The notes under the pieces were generated by a model that was not told the DNA's origin, made no database searches, and saw only the letters and a list, made by a program, of their open reading frames with translations. Source: Alphaproteobacteria bacterium (GTDB taxonomy: Bacteria > Pseudomonadota > Alphaproteobacteria > Micavibrionales > UBA2020). From it: a DNA stretch of 64,000 bases. A program made the position numbers and the translations under genes. The stretch covers positions 1,157,187 to 1,221,186 of the forward strand of contig JAICWS010000002.1 of the NCBI GenBank assembly GCA_025934695.1, in the 5' to 3' direction. This document shows positions 17,021 through 25,529 of the stretch, piece by piece. Within the stretch, counting starts at the first letter, position 1, and the number at the start of each line of letters is the position of its first letter.

Positions 17021-18552
17021 AATATATCCTGAGCCCCGAATTCCACCGGCAGCTGTGGCTGCGCTTTTCGCCCTTCCGCCTGGTGGCGGCGCCGCTGGTC
17101 ATCCTCCTGCTGATCATCACGACCGGCAACCTGCCCAAGGATTTCGCCGGCATCCAGGTCGATAACACGTCGATGCTCTATGGCGCGCTGACCATCTATT
17201 ACCTCGTCGTCATCGTCTGGGGCACCTATGAGGCCGCGACCTCCATGCAGGAGGAAATGCGCGGCAATACCTGGGATTTCCAGCGCATGTCGTCGATCAC
17301 GCCCGCCCAACTCGCCTGGGGCAAGCTGTTCGGGGCGACCTCCTATACCTGGTATTTCGGCGCGCTCGCGCTTGCCGTCATCGCCTATGCCTACGGCAAT
17401 TTCCACGCGCCGGAACCGTTTTTCGGCGCCGACCAGGCACGGGAGCCCGCGCTGCCGCCGCCGGAGGACGACACGCCCTATGTGCTGTTCTGCCTCGTGG
17501 CGTCGGGCCTCATCGGCCAGTCCTTCGCCTTTCTCTACAGCTTCGCCGACCATACGTTTTTGTTCGGCCGGACGGGCCGCACCAAACCGCCCAAGGGCAT
17601 AGGGGCTTTCCTGCTCGGCGTCGCCGCGGGCACGGAAGTCTATATCCACACCGTCAAGATCGAGGCGCTCCACCTGCAGCCGCGGGCCTATGCCATGCTG
17701 CGCAGCTTCGAGCTGACCTGGTACGGCAACAACGTCGATCGCGACAGCTTCGTCATCTGGAGTCTCCTGTTCTTCATCGGCTGGTTCCTGATCGGCAGCT
17801 ACCGCATCGCGCGCGCCGAGCTTCTTTACCGCAACCTGCCGTTTGTCTGGATGGCGTTCGCGGCCAGCGTCGTCGCCTGGAACTGCGGCTTCCTGTTCCA
17901 TGTCAGCACGCTGATGGGCGGGGGGGCCCGCTATCTCGCCGTGTACCTGCCGGCCTTCATCCAGATGCTGTTCATCTGCTATCTCTGCATGGTGCTCGAG
18001 TCCAGCGACACGCAACGCTATGCGCGCCTTGCTTATCATGCGCGCCGCCGGGACATGCTGCGCGCCCTGGAAAACACGCCGAAATGGCTGGCGACGGTGC
18101 CCCTTGTCCTCCTCCTGTTCACGATGGTTGCGGGAGCGTCGGGCGAAGTCAGCGCCCGGATCGAACCGCTCCGCGTCATTATTTTCATGGCGTCGCTCAT
18201 GCTGTTCATGATCCGCGACGGCTGCGTTATCCACGGCATCAATCTGGCGTTCCGCGGCCGCGGCAATGCCTTCGCGATAATGATGTATTACGTGATGGTC
18301 TACGGGCTGCTGCCTGCCGTGTCGGTGACCTCGCTGCACTTCAGCATGACGGATGCGGTGAACAGCCTGATGTCGATGCGCCCGCCCGCGAACGCGAGCC
18401 TCGTCGCCAGCGTCTTTTATCCGACCGCACTGGCCGATCCGATGGCCGGCATGGCTTTCGCGCTGGCGGAGGCGATTGCGGCCGCGGCCTGGCTCTACAG
18501 CCGCATCCGGAAAAGCTACGCGCCGAGCGTTATCGCAAATCAAAAAGGTTAA
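17017..18552 (+). CDS. ABC-2-like exporter membrane protein
   Basis: A 511-residue integral membrane protein with roughly ten to twelve hydrophobic segments, starting at a GTG that overlaps the ATPase stop (GTGA). Near residues 70-100 the sequence TYEAATSMQEEMRGNTWDFQRMSSITPAQ resembles the cytoplasmic coupling segment of ABC-2 permeases after the first two helices. It is longer than common ABC-2 permeases (250-400 aa). No substrate can be proposed. The pair belongs to the same strand as the downstream CheY-like gene, but a 49-base gap separates them. Confidence 0.75.
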   Translation: MKYILSPEFHRQLWLRFSPFRLVAAPLVILLLIITTGNLPKDFAGIQVDNTSMLYGALTIYYLVVIVWGTYEAATSMQEEMRGNTWDFQRMSSITPAQLAWGKLFGATSYTWYFGALALAVIAYAYGNFHAPEPFFGADQAREPALPPPEDDTPYVLFCLVASGLIGQSFAFLYSFADHTFLFGRTGRTKPPKGIGAFLLGVAAGTEVYIHTVKIEALHLQPRAYAMLRSFELTWYGNNVDRDSFVIWSLLFFIGWFLIGSYRIARAELLYRNLPFVWMAFAASVVAWNCGFLFHVSTLMGGGARYLAVYLPAFIQMLFICYLCMVLESSDTQRYARLAYHARRRDMLRALENTPKWLATVPLVLLLFTMVAGASGEVSARIEPLRVIIFMASLMLFMIRDGCVIHGINLAFRGRGNAFAIMMYYVMVYGLLPAVSVTSLHFSMTDAVNSLMSMRPPANASLVASVFYPTALADPMAGMAFALAEAIAAAAWLYSRIRKSYAPSVIANQKG

Positions 18553-18601
18553 TCCTTTCTTATCATTTTTTGCGATATATTGATTATCGGGGAGTTTTCT
18601 C

Positions 18602-19021
18602 ATGGCGGACGCCAGTCTCGAGCAATTTCGGGTGCTCGTCGTCGACGACAATGTCGTTGTGCGCAAGCTGATCGAGGTCAACCTGACCACGATGGGATTC
18701 AAGAACATCGAAGTCGCGTCCAACAGCAACGAAGCGCAGGAAAAAATCGCCGCGACCCCTTACGACATCGTCTTTCTCGACTGGAACATGCCCGGCAAAA
18801 GCGGCTACCAGCTCATGCAGGAGCACCGCGAGGACCGCAAGTTCGACCGGATCGCCTTCGTCATGGTGACGGCCGAAAGCCAGGAGCGCTATATGCGCGA
18901 GGCCATCAAGGCGGGCGCGACTTCCTATATCACCAAGCCCATCACGCCGGCGACCTTCGCCGACAAGGTGGGCAAAGTCGTCGCCTGGCTCGGCACGCGG
19001 CCCCCTGCGCCCGCGCAATAA
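18602..19021 (+). CDS. Single-domain response regulator (CheY-like)
   Basis: A stand-alone receiver domain of 139 residues. Acidic pocket residues are D15 and D16 (VVDDN), the phospho-acceptor is D60 in VFLDWNMPG, followed by the conserved Thr/Ser in VMVTAES and Lys in ITKP. With no output domain it must act by protein contact or as a phosphate sink. It is followed 22 bases later by a CheX-like phosphatase gene, suggesting a phosphorylation/dephosphorylation pair. A close paralogue lies at 23130-23564. No histidine kinase is in the window. Confidence 0.9.
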   Translation: MADASLEQFRVLVVDDNVVVRKLIEVNLTTMGFKNIEVASNSNEAQEKIAATPYDIVFLDWNMPGKSGYQLMQEHREDRKFDRIAFVMVTAESQERYMREAIKAGATSYITKPITPATFADKVGKVVAWLGTRPPAPAQ

Positions 19022-19043
19022 AGGAAAGGCGGAAAAAAGCGTC

Positions 19044-19529
19044 ATGAAAGACATCAACGCCGCCCGGGGACGCATCGCTGACGTCGTGGCTGAATCGGTT
19101 GTCGAAACTTTCACCGGCATGTTCGGGCAGGAGGTCTCGGCCGCTGCCAGGAAGCCGCCGGCCGCGCCGGACAATGTCGTCATGTCCTGCGTGAAGCTGT
19201 TGCAGGGCCGCTCCTCGCTCGATTTCGTATTCAGATTCGACATGGAGCTGCTGCTGATGGCGGCGGCCGGCATTTTCACGCCGGAATACATCAAGAACAA
19301 TCCCGTCTACGAAGACCTGGCCTGCGAGATCGCCAATATCGTCTGCGCCAAGGTCAAGACCTACCTCAACGACGAAGGCTATGAGACCGAGATGGGCTTT
19401 CCCTTCCTGCCAAGGGCCGACGAGGCGCAGCGGCTGTTGCAGGAAAAGGTCGTCCATATGCATTTCTTTTACCGCGACCGCGACAAGAAGCAGGGCGTCG
19501 GCGTTGCCGTTAATTTCACGGTCGTCTGA
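19044..19529 (+). CDS. CheX-like chemotaxis phosphatase domain protein
   Basis: A 161-residue protein matching the CheC/CheX fold. CheX-type phosphatases dephosphorylate CheY-P with a conserved E-x2-N pair; here it is CEIANIVCAKVKTYL (E95, N98), in the right context. The N-terminus carries TFTGMFGQEV, like the opening helix of CheX. It lies 22 bases after a CheY-like gene, so the expected substrate is that regulator. The family call rests on the motif pair and length, not on a database search. Confidence 0.7.
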   Translation: MKDINAARGRIADVVAESVVETFTGMFGQEVSAAARKPPAAPDNVVMSCVKLLQGRSSLDFVFRFDMELLLMAAAGIFTPEYIKNNPVYEDLACEIANIVCAKVKTYLNDEGYETEMGFPFLPRADEAQRLLQEKVVHMHFFYRDRDKKQGVGVAVNFTVV

Positions 19530-19629
19530 AGCATCTGAATTTTTCCGGAATATGGCAAGATTCCGAGACCGCAGTTGCCGGGTTCGGTTTCTTTCCCTAT
19601 GATGAACGCGGGGGCGAAAGAGGTTTTCC

Positions 19630-20142
19630 ATGATCAAAAAACTATTACCGGCCGTTGTGCTTGCGCTGTGCCTGATGGCGCCCGCGTCATATGCCGATAA
19701 CGATAATTCGCTCCTGAACAAGGGGATGTGGAGCGGCGTCGTCGCTCCCGAAATGCTGGGGCTGAAGATCTACCCCGACCTGAAGGACGAGGCGGTCAGC
19801 ATTGAAACCGCCTGGCCCACAACCGTGAACGTCACGGCGGTGGATGTCCGCGACAAGCATCTCGACCAGACGGTGCTCACCTATTCCGCGGACCTGAAAA
19901 GCGAGAGGCTCGCCGGTACCGGCTATCTTGAAATGTGGGTCCATATTCCCGGCGGCGGGGGCGGCACGTTCCCGATCCGCGGGTTGACGCGTCCCTTGCA
20001 GGGGTCGATGCCGTGGAGCCGCTACGAAGCCTCCTTTGCGCTGGCCAAGGGGCAGGTGCCGGACATCATTACGTTGAACCTTGTCATCAACGGCAAGGGC
20101 ACGGTCTGGCTCAGGAACGTGAAGCTCACCCACAATCCCTGA
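19630..20142 (+). CDS. Hypothetical secreted protein (170 aa)
   Basis: Not a family I can name. A Sec signal peptide of about 22 residues (LALCLMAPASYA) is followed by a mature domain that looks all-beta, ending ITLNLVINGKGTVWLRNVKL, a pattern like a carbohydrate-binding jelly roll. It has no cysteines in the mature part and no lipobox. It precedes the beta-propeller gene by 59 bases on the same strand, and both appear to act outside the cytoplasm. Confidence 0.55.
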   Translation: MIKKLLPAVVLALCLMAPASYADNDNSLLNKGMWSGVVAPEMLGLKIYPDLKDEAVSIETAWPTTVNVTAVDVRDKHLDQTVLTYSADLKSERLAGTGYLEMWVHIPGGGGGTFPIRGLTRPLQGSMPWSRYEASFALAKGQVPDIITLNLVINGKGTVWLRNVKLTHNP

Positions 20143-20201
20143 CGGGTCAGGCCAAGGGTTTTCCCGCCTCCGTCGTCTGATGGTGAAGGAAGGGCCGGAA
20201 G

Positions 20202-21626
20202 ATGACGCAGATGCCTGATTTTCAAAAGAAATCACCCCGACCGCCGTTTCCGCGCCTGTCGGGACGGCTGGGTATTTTTCCGGCGCTCATCCCCTTGATC
20301 GAACTGGTGCCCTGGCTGCTGGGGCTGGTGGGCGCCGCGGCGACGCTGACGCCGCTGGCCGTCTGGCGGCAGCACAGGAAAAAGCTGCTGGCTTTCGCGA
20401 CCCTGTGCTTTATCGGTGCGGCCGGCATCGTGGCGTGGAAGCACGCGCATATCCCGACCGAGGAGCAGGGCTCGCGGCTTCTGGCGCCGGCGGACTGGCC
20501 GAAGCTGACGGTGCAGGATCCGGCGCCGCCGCGTGCGGAAACAAAACAATACAATGATTTTTCGCCCATCTGGTCTGCGCACCTGAAGAATGAGCCGCTG
20601 GCGGGGCCGGTTGTCGCGGGCGACTTGCTGCTGCTCGGCACTTTCGCCTCGACCGTCGATGCGATCTCGCGCGCCGACGGGAGGCCGGTCTGGTCGCTGC
20701 AAAAACACGAGCCTGTTTTTACGAACCCTGTCGTCTTGAACAACATCGGCTTCGTGGGCGAGGGGCTGCACACCGCGGTCGCCGCCGGGATCACGGCATT
20801 CTCTCTTCCCGACGGGAAAGTTTTGTGGGAACGCCAGTTCCTGAGCCACGTTGAATCCCCGCCGCTCGTCAGCGCCGCCGAACACCGCCTCTGGACGGGT
20901 GCGGGCGATGAAAGCCTATGGTGCCTCGATACGCGCGACGGCAGCGTCATCTGGCGGCAGAAGATCGGCCATATCGACGCGACTCCTTTCATGCGCGACG
21001 GCACGCTCTATGTCATCTCCTGGCCGGATGCGAAGGTGCACGAGACGAAACTTTACGCGCTCGACCCCGCCGATGGCGCGGTGAAATGGAATGTGCCGCT
21101 GAAAGGCGACATCATGGGGTCGCCGCAGCCGGGCCCGAACGGGACCATTCTCATCACGACCGCCATCGGGCAGGTCGGGCCGCCGCAGCCCGCAGATAAG
21201 GGCTGGGCGCATGCAGTCTCGGGCGAAGGCAAACTGCTCTGGACGGTCGAGCTGCCGAACCTGTCGCTACCCGAAGTCTCGATCCTCCCCGACAAGGGGA
21301 TCGTCATCCACACCCTCAAAACCGGCGAGCTGCGCGCGCTGAACATCAAGGACGGCTCGGTCGCCTGGACGGTGAAGGTGGGTAAGGAATTCGATGCGCC
21401 CGCCGCGTTGCGGGCCGACACTAATCGGCCGCTGCTGGCGGCGGAAACCGCGGACGGTCTCGTGACCATCCGCGACGCCGAGGACGGCACGGAAATCCGC
21501 CAGTTCAGTGTGAAAAACGGCAGCTATGCTTCGCCGCTCTTCGACGGCGACCTCCTGTACGTGACTACGCCGAACGAGATCACCGCTTTTGGCGGTGTGC
21601 ACCTGCTGATGCGAGGGACGAAATAG
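20202..21626 (+). CDS. PQQ-like/BamB-like beta-propeller protein, membrane-anchored
   Basis: A 474-residue protein with hydrophobic segments at about 26-45 and 58-75 and then a WD/PQQ-type propeller. Repeated blades are marked by GRPVWSLQKHEP, GSVIWRQKIGH, GAVKWNVPLKGD, GKLLWTVELP and GSVAWTVKVG, each a D/G-G-x-V-W turn as in BamB and quinoprotein propellers. There is no lipobox, so unlike BamB it is probably held by the N-terminal helices with the propeller in the periplasm. Its stop overlaps the next start by one base (TAGTG), coupling it to the PEP-utiliser-domain protein. Confidence 0.75.
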   Translation: MTQMPDFQKKSPRPPFPRLSGRLGIFPALIPLIELVPWLLGLVGAAATLTPLAVWRQHRKKLLAFATLCFIGAAGIVAWKHAHIPTEEQGSRLLAPADWPKLTVQDPAPPRAETKQYNDFSPIWSAHLKNEPLAGPVVAGDLLLLGTFASTVDAISRADGRPVWSLQKHEPVFTNPVVLNNIGFVGEGLHTAVAAGITAFSLPDGKVLWERQFLSHVESPPLVSAAEHRLWTGAGDESLWCLDTRDGSVIWRQKIGHIDATPFMRDGTLYVISWPDAKVHETKLYALDPADGAVKWNVPLKGDIMGSPQPGPNGTILITTAIGQVGPPQPADKGWAHAVSGEGKLLWTVELPNLSLPEVSILPDKGIVIHTLKTGELRALNIKDGSVAWTVKVGKEFDAPAALRADTNRPLLAAETADGLVTIRDAEDGTEIRQFSVKNGSYASPLFDGDLLYVTTPNEITAFGGVHLLMRGTK

Positions 21627-22654
21627 TGGCCACGCTCTGGCTCAAGTTTTCCGATGAAGCGTCGCTGCCCTATCCGCTGAGTGATGCCGAACGCAAGGCG
21701 CTGGAGCAGATATACGATGCCGCCGATGAGGGCTCGGTCTGGAACCGCGCCGCGGCGCTCCTCGGTATGCGCAGGGGCGGCGGGTCGTTGCTGCGCTGGC
21801 ACGGCGGCGTGCCCTATATCAATTGGAGCCTGATGACGGCCATCATTTCCTGCGGCTCGGTCGAGGTGATCCGCACGGGCGAGAGCGGCTACGGTTATGC
21901 GATGCGCGCGGCGCTGATGCGGCTGCCGGCGCTGATGCGCAGCCAGTGGCGCGCCGCGCAATATGTCGAACTGAAGCTGGCGTCGCCGCTGCCCCTGACC
22001 CGTGACGAAAAACTTCTCGAAAGCACGGCGCTCGGTCTCGCGCTGCAGGCGATCATGCTGCGCCTGCCCGCCCATACGCCGCGGGATCTGGCGAGCTGGC
22101 TTTCCGCGCCCGACACCGCGCCGCCGAAGCTGCGGCGCACGGTGCGCCAGATACAGGCGATCCAGAAGCGCCGCACGCAGCTCTCGCCCGCCTGGTTCGA
22201 GCTGTTCCCCAAGCGTGATGGCGCGGAGCCGCAGGTGCCGCCGCATTTCTGGGACGAACCGCCCGCTATCCCGCAAGCCGCCGCCGCGGCGGCTATCGCG
22301 ACAACGGCGATGGAATTCCAGGGCTTGCCCGTCTGCCTCGGCCAGGTCACCGGCCGCGCTTTCGTCGTGCGCAAGCTGAAAGACTTTACGCCGCCCGGCT
22401 TGTCGGACTTCCCGGTTCTTGTTTTCCCGCGCGCGAAGCCGGAAACGACTGAAATTTTTTCGCACGCCTCGGCGTTACTGTTCGCCGAGGGCGGCGCGCT
22501 GTCGCATGCCTGCACCATCGCGCGCGAGCAGGGCATCCCTTGCGTGACGGGGCTTGGAATGGATTTCTTTGATGCCATCGAAAGCCGCTGTGAACGCGGC
22601 CCCGTGCTGCTCGCCGTCGATGGTGCGACGGGCATAGTGCGTGTCCGTTCATGA
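21626..22654 (+). CDS. Stand-alone PEP-utilising-enzyme mobile (histidine) domain protein
   Basis: A 342-residue protein. Its C-terminal ~100 residues carry the swivelling phosphohistidine domain of PEP synthase, PPDK and enzyme I: GGALSHACTIAREQGIPCVTG with the candidate phospho-His at H294. The first ~220 residues are not recognised and lack an ATP-grasp or TIM-barrel partner. It is translationally coupled to the beta-propeller gene and starts at GTG 21626. It might accept a phosphate from a partner or keep the domain as a scaffold; no reaction can be assigned. Confidence 0.7.
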   Translation: MATLWLKFSDEASLPYPLSDAERKALEQIYDAADEGSVWNRAAALLGMRRGGGSLLRWHGGVPYINWSLMTAIISCGSVEVIRTGESGYGYAMRAALMRLPALMRSQWRAAQYVELKLASPLPLTRDEKLLESTALGLALQAIMLRLPAHTPRDLASWLSAPDTAPPKLRRTVRQIQAIQKRRTQLSPAWFELFPKRDGAEPQVPPHFWDEPPAIPQAAAAAAIATTAMEFQGLPVCLGQVTGRAFVVRKLKDFTPPGLSDFPVLVFPRAKPETTEIFSHASALLFAEGGALSHACTIAREQGIPCVTGLGMDFFDAIESRCERGPVLLAVDGATGIVRVRS

Positions 22655-22657
22655 AGG

Positions 22658-23107
22658 ATGTTGGATAACACAATGATGCCAAAAAGTCCCTGCATCTTCT
22701 GTCGCATCGCAGCCGACCCCAATGAACCGACGCGGATCTGCGAACTCCCGCATTCGGTGGCGGTGCTGAATTTCGAGCAAAGGGATTATCCCGGCTACGC
22801 GCTGCTGCTGTTAAAGAACCATTACGACCATGTGCACGAGGTGCCGCGCGACCTTTTCCACGCCTTTATCGACGAGCGCGCGCAACTGGCGGCGGCGATC
22901 TTCAGGGCCTTTCCGGATACCTCGCGCATGAACTACGCGAACCTCGGCAACCTGGTAAGCCACGTGCACGAACACCTGATTCCGCGCCACGCCGGCGACC
23001 ACAACGCCGGCGCACCGCCCTGGCCGATGGAGAAGCAGCCGCGCCTGGCCGATGCGGAATACGGCATTATCGCGGCGCGAATTCGCGCGGCATTCAAGAA
23101 GCCGTAG
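22658..23107 (+). CDS. HIT-family protein
   Basis: A 149-residue histidine-triad protein. The triad SHVHEHLIPRH has H102, H104 and H106, with a CxxC pair (C12, C15) near the N-terminus that may bind zinc. HIT enzymes hydrolyse or transfer nucleoside phosphates (AMP-lysine, Ap4A, NDP-sugars); the substrate is not evident. It begins four bases after the previous stop. An alternative ATG at 22673 gives a 144-residue form. Confidence 0.85.
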   Translation: MLDNTMMPKSPCIFCRIAADPNEPTRICELPHSVAVLNFEQRDYPGYALLLLKNHYDHVHEVPRDLFHAFIDERAQLAAAIFRAFPDTSRMNYANLGNLVSHVHEHLIPRHAGDHNAGAPPWPMEKQPRLADAEYGIIAARIRAAFKKP

Positions 23108-23129
23108 GAAACAAACCAGTGATATCCGA

Positions 23130-23564
23130 CTATTGTCCGGCCGCCGCGGCGCCAGGCAGGGCAGAATGCTGTTCAAGCCAGAGGAGAACTTTCTTGATGT
23201 TCTCCTGCAGCACGTTTTCAGCCGCGGGCTTGACGATGTAGGAGGTCGCGCCGGCCTTGAGCGCCTCGATGATATAGCGGTCGCCGGATTCCGACGACAC
23301 GATGACGAAGGCTGTCTTGTCGTAAGCGGAATTTTCGCGGCAGGACTGCATGAAGTTATAGCCCGTGCGCCCGGGCATGTTCCAGTCGAGGAAGACGATG
23401 TTATAGACCGTCGCCCCCATTTTTTCATTTGCCTGCGAAGTATTGGACGCCTGGTCGACATGGGTGAAGCCCATGCTCTTGAGGTTTTTTTCAAGATAGG
23501 CGCGCGCGGTCATATGGTCATCGACCACCAGGACTTTCAGATCTGCGATATTGGGCGCCGCCAT
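23130..23564 (-). CDS. Single-domain response regulator (CheY-like), paralogue
   Basis: A receiver-only protein of 144 residues with the same landmarks as the gene at 18602: acidic pair D15/D16 (VVDDH), phospho-acceptor D60 in VFLDWNMPG, a Ser at the Thr/Ser position (VIVSSES), and Lys in IVKP. The two share long identical motifs, pointing to duplication. It converges with the HIT gene 22 bases away and has no kinase or CheX neighbour. Confidence 0.9.
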   Translation of the reverse strand: MAAPNIADLKVLVVDDHMTARAYLEKNLKSMGFTHVDQASNTSQANEKMGATVYNIVFLDWNMPGRTGYNFMQSCRENSAYDKTAFVIVSSESGDRYIIEALKAGATSYIVKPAAENVLQENIKKVLLWLEQHSALPGAAAAGQ

Positions 23565-23649
23565 GCTTGGAAAATGCCTTATAAAATTTCAACCGTTCAA
23601 GGCTATCATATCTTGAGCTTCCCTCGAAAGCCCTATTGCTTGACACCGG

Positions 23650-24573
23650 TCAAGGTTTTGGGCTCTCAGGCTTTTTCCTAATGGCACGGGCGTCTTTTTT
23701 GAGCGCCGGTTCTCCCAGACCGAGCCGGGCGGCGCTGTCGGCAAAGGCTTTCGTCAGTTCGCGGTTGCAGTCGACCCGCGCGCGGGCGGGTTCAAGGGCG
23801 GGCGTTTCGGTGGTAATGGTGCGCGGCACCCCCTTTTGGAGCATCCAGGTCTCGAACGAGCTGTCCATCCCGTTGATCCACATGCCGTCCTTGATGGGCG
23901 AGCCCTCGAGATCATTGACCCCGCCATCCGGTATCAGGGCGAAATGCCGCTTCAGGGTGTCGAGAAAGGCGATCGCGGTCGGGCTTGGCATCGGGCCTTG
24001 TTCATTAATGAAGATGAAGCCTTCATGGATGCCGTCGTCCTCGTGCTGCGAGGTGAAACCGTCGCGCGCCAGTTCGACCAGCCTGTCGCCATGCTCGAGG
24101 AGGATTTTTCCCTCCGCCGAAGGGCCATGATTGGTCCAGGGCGCATCCTGTTCTTCCTCGCTGTCCATATATTCGGCAACAAAGCCGCGATTGGGATTTT
24201 CGCCGTGGATATTGAAGCGCACGCCGCGCTCGAAGCCGGTCGGATTGACGAGCGGAAGGAAGGAATGATTGACGCTTCTGAGCGTTTCTTCATCCGCCGT
24301 CTCAAGGAATTCGATGATGCCCCAGGGGCCGCCCGCCTCCTCGCCGTGGAAGCCGCCGGCGGTCAGGATATTCGGCTTGCCCTCGAGCGGCTCCTCCGGC
24401 GACAGCAGGAAGATGTCGCGACCGCCCACTTCCCCCAGGCTCTCCATTTTATAGGGGCGGATTTTGTTGATACGGTCGAACGCCGCCGCGAGGCGCTTGT
24501 TGAAGGCGTCGATGTCGTGCAGCTCCGGATAATCCGGCGGCCTGACGTTGCGCGGCTTGGGCGTGTCTTCCAT
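23650..24573 (-). CDS. M14-family zinc carboxypeptidase-like protein
   Basis: A 307-residue cytoplasmic metallopeptidase of the M14 type. The zinc motif HxxE is in AGGFHGEEAGG (H76, E79). Substrate-binding NPTGFERGVRF and NPNRGF follow, the third ligand is probably in FTSQHEDDG, and ITTETPAL resembles the catalytic Glu region. Close relatives include bacterial succinylglutamate desuccinylase/aspartoacylase-like and peptidoglycan carboxypeptidases; the substrate is not clear. The ATG at 24573 is chosen over an upstream reading from 24720, which adds 49 unconserved residues. It diverges from the kynurenine operon. Confidence 0.75.
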   Translation of the reverse strand: MEDTPKPRNVRPPDYPELHDIDAFNKRLAAAFDRINKIRPYKMESLGEVGGRDIFLLSPEEPLEGKPNILTAGGFHGEEAGGPWGIIEFLETADEETLRSVNHSFLPLVNPTGFERGVRFNIHGENPNRGFVAEYMDSEEEQDAPWTNHGPSAEGKILLEHGDRLVELARDGFTSQHEDDGIHEGFIFINEQGPMPSPTAIAFLDTLKRHFALIPDGGVNDLEGSPIKDGMWINGMDSSFETWMLQKGVPRTITTETPALEPARARVDCNRELTKAFADSAARLGLGEPALKKDARAIRKKPESPKP

Positions 24574-24738
24574 GGTGTCTTCTTTGTTTGTTGACTTAAG
24601 GAAATTATCGATAGGGAAAACAAAGGTCAATATCCTTCCGCTTTGGTCGGAAATGGCGGGGATATGTAAACACCCTTTTCTTTTACCCAGTCCACCCAAT
24701 GTGATAGAAAAAGGCAGCAATTAAACGGGCTTAAAAAG

Positions 24739-25527
24739 ATGAACATCGACCTGACCGGCAAGCGCGCGTTCGTCTGCGGCGCGAGCAAGGGCATCGGCCG
24801 CGCGGCGGCGCAGGAGCTGGCGTCGCTGGGCGCCTCCGTCACGCTGTTGGCGCGCCACGAAGAGTCGCTGAAAGCGGCGCTCGCCACCCTGAGCGCGGGC
24901 AAGGGCCAGAAGCACGACTACCTCGTCGCCGATTTCATCGACACCGACGAGGTCGAGGCGAAGGTCTCGAAACATATCGCCGCGCGCGGGCCCGTCCATA
25001 TCCTGGTCAACAACAGCGGCGGCCCGCCACCGGGAACGGCCTTAAGCGCCAGCATTCATGACTATGCCGCGATCTTCACTCAACATTTGTTGGGCGCGCA
25101 GGTGATGGTGCAGGCAGTCGCGCCGGGCATGAAGGCCGCGAAATACGGACGCATCATCAACGTGCTCTCCACCTCGGTGAAAGCACCGATCAAGGGGCTG
25201 GGCGTGTCGAACACCATCCGCGGCGCGGTCGCGCAATGGGCGAAGACGCTGGCGGGCGAGCTCGCGCCGTTCGGCATCACCGTCAACAATGTGCTGCCGG
25301 GCGCGACCGATACGGGCCGCATGGAAGAAATCATCGAGACCAAGGCGAAGAAGAGCGGCAAATCCGCGGCCGAGGTGAAGGCGGATGAAATCGCCGCTAT
25401 TCCCGCCGGGCGTTTTGCGACGCCGGAGGAACTGGGCGCGGCCATCGCCTTCCTTGCGACGCCAGCCGCTGCCTATATCAACGGCATCAATCTGCCGGTC
25501 GATGGCGGCCGCACGCCGGGCCTGTGA
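24739..25527 (+). CDS. Divergent short-chain dehydrogenase/reductase, first gene of the kynurenine operon
   Basis: A 262-residue SDR with the cofactor motif GASKGIG (about 14-20) and NNSGG. The catalytic tetrad is not canonical: after Ser146 in NVLSTSV the expected YxxxK is replaced by Thr and Ala (LGVSNTIRGA, near 155-163). This divergent SDR branch is seen in other bacteria, but its chemistry is unclear. It is two bases ahead of the 2-aminomuconate semialdehyde dehydrogenase gene, so it is probably co-expressed for 3-hydroxyanthranilate breakdown. C-terminal GINLPVDGGRTPGL is intact. Confidence 0.8.
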   Translation: MNIDLTGKRAFVCGASKGIGRAAAQELASLGASVTLLARHEESLKAALATLSAGKGQKHDYLVADFIDTDEVEAKVSKHIAARGPVHILVNNSGGPPPGTALSASIHDYAAIFTQHLLGAQVMVQAVAPGMKAAKYGRIINVLSTSVKAPIKGLGVSNTIRGAVAQWAKTLAGELAPFGITVNNVLPGATDTGRMEEIIETKAKKSGKSAAEVKADEIAAIPAGRFATPEELGAAIAFLATPAAAYINGINLPVDGGRTPGL

Positions 25528-25529
25528 TC

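Noticed and set aside
16981..18729. 582-codon minus-strand ORF
   Set aside because: Antisense shadow of the ABC exporter membrane gene in GC-rich DNA; composition is Arg/Ala/Gly-rich with no domain.
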